Source of the DNA: Palsa-1400 sp036501625
Lineage (GTDB): Bacteria > Verrucomicrobiota > Verrucomicrobiia > Limisphaerales > Palsa-1400
Direction of reading: 5' to 3'
Length of the DNA: 64,000 bases
Assembly: GCA_036501625.1 (NCBI GenBank)
Contig: DASXZY010000041.1
Span: 62,001 to 126,000, forward strand
The translations under genes and the position numbers were made by a program. The notes under the pieces were generated by a model, which made no database searches, had not been told where the DNA came from, and saw only the letters and a list, made by a program, of their open reading frames with translations. This document shows, piece after piece, positions 59,285-64,000 of this stretch (the first letter of the stretch is position 1; every line of letters starts with the position of its first letter).

Positions 59285-59770
59285 ATGGATTGTGATGAAA
59301 TGGAAAGCCGGATTGTGGAATTATTGGAGAATCAATTGCCGCGCGCCGAACGGGCTGGGGTTGAAATGCATCTGGCGGAGTGTGTTCGCTGCCGGGCCTT
59401 TTCCCGGCAATTAGCCGGGCTGGAGGCGGCTCTGGCGCGGAGCATCAAAGCCCCCAAGCTCAACCCTGGCTTCAGCGCGCGGCTTAAGGAGCGCGTGCTC
59501 GTTTCAGAGACGGATTGCCACGACCGGAAACAGCAGTTGCAAGCTGAGTTTGAAACGAGTTTGGCCCGGCTCCGCAAAAAGGCGCTGGGCCTCGACAACG
59601 CGTGGATGATTGTCCGCCATGCCGCATTTGCCGCGATCGGCGGCTGGCTGATTTTGGAGCTTGCTTTGGCGCCGGGCGGCATGGCGCAGGCGTGGGTCTT
59701 CGGCGGGCTGTTGGCCGCTGCGGGTGTCGCGGCCGCCTTTCCAGAAAAGCTGAAACGGCTTTGGACTTAA
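59285..59770 (+). CDS. Membrane anti-sigma factor with zinc-finger domain
   Basis: A 161-residue protein. The N-terminus has the zf-HC2/ZAS pattern, an early Cys at residue 3 then H-x3-C-x2-C (HLAECVRC). A helical linker leads to two hydrophobic segments, AAFAAIGGWLILELALAP and AWVFGGLLAAAGVAAAF, that place it in the membrane. It should bind the ECF sigma made by the gene three bases upstream. It is convergent with the PIG-L gene, overlapping by four bases. Confidence 0.88.
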   Translation: MDCDEMESRIVELLENQLPRAERAGVEMHLAECVRCRAFSRQLAGLEAALARSIKAPKLNPGFSARLKERVLVSETDCHDRKQQLQAEFETSLARLRKKALGLDNAWMIVRHAAFAAIGGWLILELALAPGGMAQAWVFGGLLAAAGVAAAFPEKLKRLWT

Positions 59771-60621
59771 CTGGCGAATAACGCCGCCGGATTCTCCGAA
59801 GCCGGCAGAAACCGCCCGCGCGCAAGGCAATCCTCCGCTTGACTGCCATTCCACCGCCGCATCCGGAATAACTGCGCGAAAAGAAATCCGGGCGCCGCTC
59901 CGCCCTGGCCGCCCACCAATTCCGCCCCGCGCCGCACATTGTCCATGAACCAGGCTGGCATCACGAGGTGATACGGGTTGCGTTGGACTTCTCCGACGTG
60001 GAAGGAAGTCGCGGCCACCAAATCCTCCACGATGGCCGGCGTGTATTCGACCATCAAATTGGGCGATTGCATTTGGCCCCAAAATTCCATTTCGAACAAA
60101 TGGCATTGGAGACCGCGCGATTCCTTGAGGGCGTCCATGACCAAAAAATGCTCGCCGATGTGGGTGCTGTTCCAGTCGTGCTCGTGCGAAAAGAAAATCG
60201 CCTTGGGCCGGTGCTTCTCAAACAGCTCCGCAACCAGGCCGGTCATGCGCGACCAGGCCTCCGGATCCGCCTCGCGAATCGAAGTCCGAACAGCCATGCC
60301 GCTGGGATCAAGCGATTCCAGGCCAAAACCGAGGTAATGGCAGGCATTGCGCAATTCCTCCCAGCGCGCCGCTTTGCGCGACTCAAGACTGCCGAGCGTA
60401 ACGGCTGCGTTAATGACCTGCCAGCCCGCCTCGCGCATCAAACGCAGAGCCAATCCGCCCGCAATTGTTTCGTCGTCCGGATGCGGTGCGAAAAATAAGG
60501 CAACCGGGGCATCCGCCGCGGGAGCGGGCCGGGTCGGGGCCGCGAATCCTCCGAGGGGCAGCGACTTCCCTTCCGCGACAATGCGCGCGAAATCCGAAAC
60601 GAACTTGCTGTAAGGATTCAT
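59767..60621 (-). CDS. PIG-L family deacetylase
   Basis: A 284-residue enzyme with the PIG-L metal motif FFAPHPDDETI (AHPDD form) and a later FFSHEHDWNSTHIGEH that supplies the His ligands. The family deacetylates GlcNAc-type sugars in lipids, mycothiol or bacillithiol pathways and antibiotics. There is no signal peptide. The ATG at 60621, four bases after the prolyl oligopeptidase stop, is preferred; the long frame to 61002 is a shadow. The substrate is unknown. Confidence 0.9.
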   Translation of the reverse strand: MNPYSKFVSDFARIVAEGKSLPLGGFAAPTRPAPAADAPVALFFAPHPDDETIAGGLALRLMREAGWQVINAAVTLGSLESRKAARWEELRNACHYLGFGLESLDPSGMAVRTSIREADPEAWSRMTGLVAELFEKHRPKAIFFSHEHDWNSTHIGEHFLVMDALKESRGLQCHLFEMEFWGQMQSPNLMVEYTPAIVEDLVAATSFHVGEVQRNPYHLVMPAWFMDNVRRGAELVGGQGGAAPGFLFAQLFRMRRWNGSQAEDCLARGRFLPASENPAALFAS

Positions 60622-60625
60622 AATG

Positions 60626-62731
60626 TTAACGCGAAAGCTCGCTCCACAAAAAGCGATATGCCAGCGCGTCCATGAACGCCGCCTGGCGGTTGTTGGCCGC
60701 CGCGCCGTGGCCGCCTTCGGTGTTCTCGTAGAACAAGACCTGGTGGCCTTCCTGTTCCAGGAGGGCGGCCATTTTGCGCGCGTGGCCGGGATGGACGCGG
60801 TCATCGCGCGTGGAAGTGGTGATGAGAATCGGCGGATAATGCTGGTTCGCGTGGGTATTTTGGTAGGGCGAATACTTTTGGATGTAGGCCCAGTCTTCCG
60901 GTTTGTCGGGATCGCCGTATTCATCCATCCAGCTCGCGCCGGCCAGCAGCTTGTTGTAACGGCGCATATCGAGCAACGGCGAGCCGCAATGGATCGCGCC
61001 AAAAAGATCGGGCCGCTCCGTCAGCATGACGCCCATCAGTAATCCGCCATTGGATCGGCCTTCGATGCCCAAATGTTTGGGCGAAGTGACGCCGCGCCGG
61101 ATCAGGTCCTCGGCCACCGCGATGAAATCGTCGTAGGCGCGCTGGCGGTGTTCCTTTCGGGCGGCTTCGTGCCATTGCGGGCCGAATTCCCCGCCGCCGC
61201 GGATGTTCGCCAGCACATAAACACCGCCCTTTTCCAGCCAGGCCACTCCGGTGGCGGCGCTGTAGGTGGGCAGCCGCGAAATCTCAAACCCGCCATAACC
61301 GCTCAATAGCGTGACATTGCTCCCATCCATTTTCATCCCTTTGCGCCCGGCTTGAAAGTAAGGCACGCGCGCGCCGTCTTTAGACGTTGCCTCGAACTGC
61401 TGGATTTCCAGGCCCGCCGTGCCAAAGAACGCGGGCAGGCTCTTGATTTTTACTGGCGCGGCGCCTCCGGCCGTGCCGAGCCACAGGCTGGAGGGCGTCA
61501 GAAAATCGGACTGTGTCATAAAATAATCATCCGAATGGTCTGGGTCCACGGCTGAGATTTCCACCAAGCCAAAAGCCGGCGCGGGCAGGGCCGTGCGTTC
61601 CCATTGCGCTCCGTTTGGCCGCAAAAGCCAGGGGCGGCAGTGGACATTGTCCAATTCGTTCAGCGCCAGGTAGTGCTCAGTCTCGCCGACGCTCGAAAGA
61701 ACGACACTGCCAGAAGGCTTGAAGAGCACGTCGAAGTGGCGCTGTCCTTTCAAATAGTCCTCCAGGCCGCAGCCCAGCAGGGAGCCGGCCGCATAAGTTT
61801 GCCCGCCAACGGTCCAGTCGGAACGCAAGCGGAAGAGCAGCGTCTTGCCAAACGCGCGGAGGATGGCATCGGCCGGCTTGTCAATCAGCATCCATTTATC
61901 GCCGCGATGAAGATACATTTCGTCCGTGAAAAACGTCGGCGCGCGGACGATCCATTCATAGACTTGCCCGTGATTGTGCGAGACATCGGCGTGGGCCTCT
62001 TCGTCCTCCGGTTTGGCCTCAAAGACGTTGGTCGCCTGGCTGAGCGGAGTGCCGCGATGCCATTCTTTGATGATGCGCGGATAGCCGCTGCTGGTCAGCG
62101 AACCGGAGCCGAAGTCAGTCCCAATGTAAATCGCATCGCGGTTGAGCCAGGAAACGCTGGTTTTCGCTTCTGGCACAGTGAAGCCGTCCGCCACGAAATT
62201 CTTCGTGCTGAGATCGAATTCACGGATGACCGTCGCGTCGGCGCCGCCGCGGGATAGTTCCAGCAGGCAACGGTCGTTCGAGGGCTTTAGGACGTCGTAT
62301 CCATGCCAGACCCAGTTTTGCTTTTCGAGCGCCGCCAATTGGTCAAGGTTGAGGACGGTCTCCCAGGCGGGGCTGGGCTTTTTGTATTCCTCCAGCGTCG
62401 TGCGGCGCAACAAGCCGCGCGGATTTTTGTCGTCGCGCCAGAAATTGTAAAAGAACGCGCCTTCCTTGTTGACCCCCGGGATGCGCTCGCGCGAATTGAG
62501 GATGTCCGTCAAGCGATTTTCCAGCCTCATGAAGTCCGGCGAAGAGGACAATTGGCGGGTGCTGACGGCGTTCTGGGCATGCACCCATTCGAGGGACTTG
62601 GCGCTTGAGACATCCTCCAGCCAGAGCCAGGGATCATCGGGAGAATCGGCTGCCGGAACGGCGGACGAGGGCAGGCACAGGAGAGCCGCGAGGAATGGCC
62701 ACCGCGCATGGCGTTTGAATGATGGCAACAT
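60626..62731 (-). CDS. Prolyl oligopeptidase (S9 family), secreted
   Basis: A 701-residue serine peptidase with an N-terminal signal peptide (FLAALLCLPSSAVPAAD), a beta-propeller region from about residue 90 to 410, and an alpha/beta-hydrolase domain. The catalytic Ser is in GIEGRSNGGLL, the Asp in DDRVHPGHARK, and the His in EGGHGAA. It cleaves short Pro-containing peptides, and a periplasmic location is predicted. It is the first gene of a pair with PIG-L and divergent from the oxidoreductase. Confidence 0.94.
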   Translation of the reverse strand: MLPSFKRHARWPFLAALLCLPSSAVPAADSPDDPWLWLEDVSSAKSLEWVHAQNAVSTRQLSSSPDFMRLENRLTDILNSRERIPGVNKEGAFFYNFWRDDKNPRGLLRRTTLEEYKKPSPAWETVLNLDQLAALEKQNWVWHGYDVLKPSNDRCLLELSRGGADATVIREFDLSTKNFVADGFTVPEAKTSVSWLNRDAIYIGTDFGSGSLTSSGYPRIIKEWHRGTPLSQATNVFEAKPEDEEAHADVSHNHGQVYEWIVRAPTFFTDEMYLHRGDKWMLIDKPADAILRAFGKTLLFRLRSDWTVGGQTYAAGSLLGCGLEDYLKGQRHFDVLFKPSGSVVLSSVGETEHYLALNELDNVHCRPWLLRPNGAQWERTALPAPAFGLVEISAVDPDHSDDYFMTQSDFLTPSSLWLGTAGGAAPVKIKSLPAFFGTAGLEIQQFEATSKDGARVPYFQAGRKGMKMDGSNVTLLSGYGGFEISRLPTYSAATGVAWLEKGGVYVLANIRGGGEFGPQWHEAARKEHRQRAYDDFIAVAEDLIRRGVTSPKHLGIEGRSNGGLLMGVMLTERPDLFGAIHCGSPLLDMRRYNKLLAGASWMDEYGDPDKPEDWAYIQKYSPYQNTHANQHYPPILITTSTRDDRVHPGHARKMAALLEQEGHQVLFYENTEGGHGAAANNRQAAFMDALAYRFLWSELSR

Positions 62732-62749
62732 AATCAGCGTCTAATCAAA

Positions 62750-62790
62750 GCCAGTTATAAAGGGGGGCCGCCAATTTAGGCCAGTTTAAA
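62750..62790. repeat. Imperfect direct repeat GCCAGTT(A)TAAA in a divergent promoter region
   Basis: GCCAGTTATAAA at 62750 and GCCAGTTTAAA at 62780 lie 30 bases apart between the divergent peptidase and oxidoreductase genes. They could be two regulator sites or promoter elements; the evidence is only positional. Confidence 0.3.
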
Positions 62791-62831
62791 AGATTTGCAT
62801 TTTCCACGCGGGAGCATAGAAAAGTTTAATA

Positions 62832-64000
62832 TGAAATCAAAATTGACTCGCCGCTCATTTCTCAAGCGGTCCGTTTTGGCGGCCGGAACTGCCTCTGCCG
62901 CCCATTATCTGGCGTTCCCCGCCATCCTCTCCGCCCGCCAGCCCAGCGACACGCTCAACATCGTGCAGATCGGCTGCGGCGGCCGCGGAGAAACCCATTT
63001 GAACGAGGCCATCATCAAACAGCGCCAGCATCTGGTCGCGCTGGTGGACCCCGATGACCGCCAGATTGCCAGGAAGAAAAAAGAATTCGTAGCCAAAGGC
63101 ATCCAGGTGGACCAGGTCCAGGCCTTCAGCGATTACCGAGAAATGTTTGACAAGATTGGCAAACAGATTGACGCCGTTTTCGTCGCCGCTCCCAATCACC
63201 ATCATTGCAACGCGGCCCTCATGGCGCTGGAGGCGGGCAAGAATGTTTATTGCGAGAAGCCGCTGACCCACGACATCGCGGAAGCGCGCAAACTGCGCGA
63301 GGCGTCCTTGCGTTACAACAAGGTCGCCACGCAAATGGGCAACCAAGGCCATTGCGGGGAAGGCTACCGTCGCTTGTGCGAATTCGTCTGGGCCGGCGTC
63401 ATCGGCAACATCACCGAGACCCATAGCTGGACCGACCGCGCCAACGGCGGCATCGGCCCGCGCCCTCCGACGCTCCCCGTTCCTCCCGGCATGCATTGGG
63501 ATTCGTGGATTGGCCCGGCCCCATATCGCGATTATCACTCCGACCTGCATCCGCACGAGTGGCATGGCTGGTATGATTTCGGCAACGGCTCCATTGGCAA
63601 CATGGGCTGCCATGTTCTGGAAGGAGTTTACTGGGCGCTCAAAGTGGAGCATCCCACCAGCGTGGAAATGGAATACGTCCGCGGCGGCACCGACCAGCGT
63701 TACCCGCTCGGCAGCCGGGTGCGATGGGACATCCCCGCCCGCGGTGACATGCCGCCGGTCAAGGCGTATTGGTATGAAGGCATGAACCCCACCACCCAGG
63801 CAAAAGCGGGGGGCAACGACGAAATGCACGGCCAGGCGCGCAACCTGCCCAAGCTGGCCATCGAATTGCAGAAGCAATATCCAGACGAGGAACTTTTAAG
63901 CGGCGACAGCGGAACTTTGTATGTGGGAGAGAAGGGAGTGATTTTCACCGCCACCTACGGCGGCACCGTGACCAATCCGATGCACATCGTGCCCATCGAA
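62832..64000 (+). CDS. Gfo/Idh/MocA family oxidoreductase with Tat signal (3' end outside window)
   Basis: The frame is open from ATG 62832 to the window end, giving 389 residues without a stop. The N-terminus has a twin-arginine motif (TRRSFLKRSVLAAGTASAAH), so export in folded form is expected. The Rossmann domain starts at LNIVQIGCGGRGETHL; CEKPLTHDI holds the usual Lys, and GNMGCHVLE belongs to the C-terminal part. Such enzymes oxidise or reduce sugar-type substrates with NAD(P), and are common in Planctomycetota and Verrucomicrobiota. Upstream bases show no strong ribosome-binding site. Confidence 0.9.

Noticed and set aside
1..64000. tRNA, rRNA, insertion sequences, prophage or CRISPR arrays
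   Set aside because: I scanned the intergenic gaps and the recognised proteins and saw no cloverleaf, transposase, integrase, terminal inverted repeats or spaced repeats. The holin-type match at 39921 is a YqjE-like protein in a non-phage context.

Overview
The window is gene-dense, GC-rich Gram-negative DNA. Evidence for an outer membrane includes a Wza-type export lipoprotein, a UDP-diacylglucosamine-pyrophosphatase-like enzyme, opgG/opgH homologues and many signal peptides. The mix of GH9, GH15, GH1 and melibiase-type hydrolases, a Tat-exported Gfo/Idh oxidoreductase, a DUF4142 protein and two small lineage-type proteins suggests Verrucomicrobiota (perhaps the Limisphaerales/Pedosphaera group). 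That placement is inference, because no rRNA or tRNA gene is present. Both ends are cut inside genes. No gene-free stretch exceeds 300 bases.

Layout. (1) 1-15323: a mostly overlapping, co-directional series of a giant NRPS (5' end missing), a cyclic-peptide-type ABC exporter, a GH15 glucoamylase-like enzyme and an FtsH protease. (2) 15513-28475: a zinc-ribbon protein, a large modular GH9 cellulase, three small or accessory genes, opgH-opgG, and a second GH9 divergent from opgG. (3) 28579-39412: an exopolysaccharide locus with two GT4 enzymes, one GT2, a priming sugar transferase, a nucleotidyltransferase/left-handed-helix protein, a deacetylase-like enzyme, a methyltransferase-like protein, a Wzz/pseudokinase/SLBB fusion and a Wza-type lipoprotein. 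(4) 39454-46954: a DUF2934 protein, a yqjD-yqjE-yqjK-like trio, an MsbA-like ABC exporter, rnhB-yraN, a lone cyclic-nucleotide-binding domain, hisF, and a DUF486 membrane domain fused to an S41 protease. (5) 46959-50072 (minus strand): an LpxH-like phosphatase, a glycosyltransferase and a GH1 beta-glucosidase, which look like a glycolipid operon. (6) 50241-59770: fabI, a melibiase-like hydrolase, an aldo/keto-reductase-like protein, a cysteine desulfurase, dnaN, a uracil-DNA glycosylase, a small membrane protein and an ECF sigma/anti-sigma pair. (7) 59767-64000: a PIG-L deacetylase, a prolyl oligopeptidase and a truncated Tat-exported oxidoreductase.

The strongest leads are these. The NRPS has two thioesterases with Cys nucleophiles, the internal one also lacking the usual Asp, plus an eroded C domain and a C-FkbH-PCP-TE ending that predicts a glycerate-containing product. 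Two fusion proteins carry internal signal-peptide-like segments: Wzz-pseudokinase-SLBB and DUF486-S41. A cluster of DnaA-box-like 9-mers sits with an AT-rich tract directly upstream of dnaN and could be part of oriC. GH9 genes flank the opgHG pair. All calls are from reading the sequence; no database search was run.
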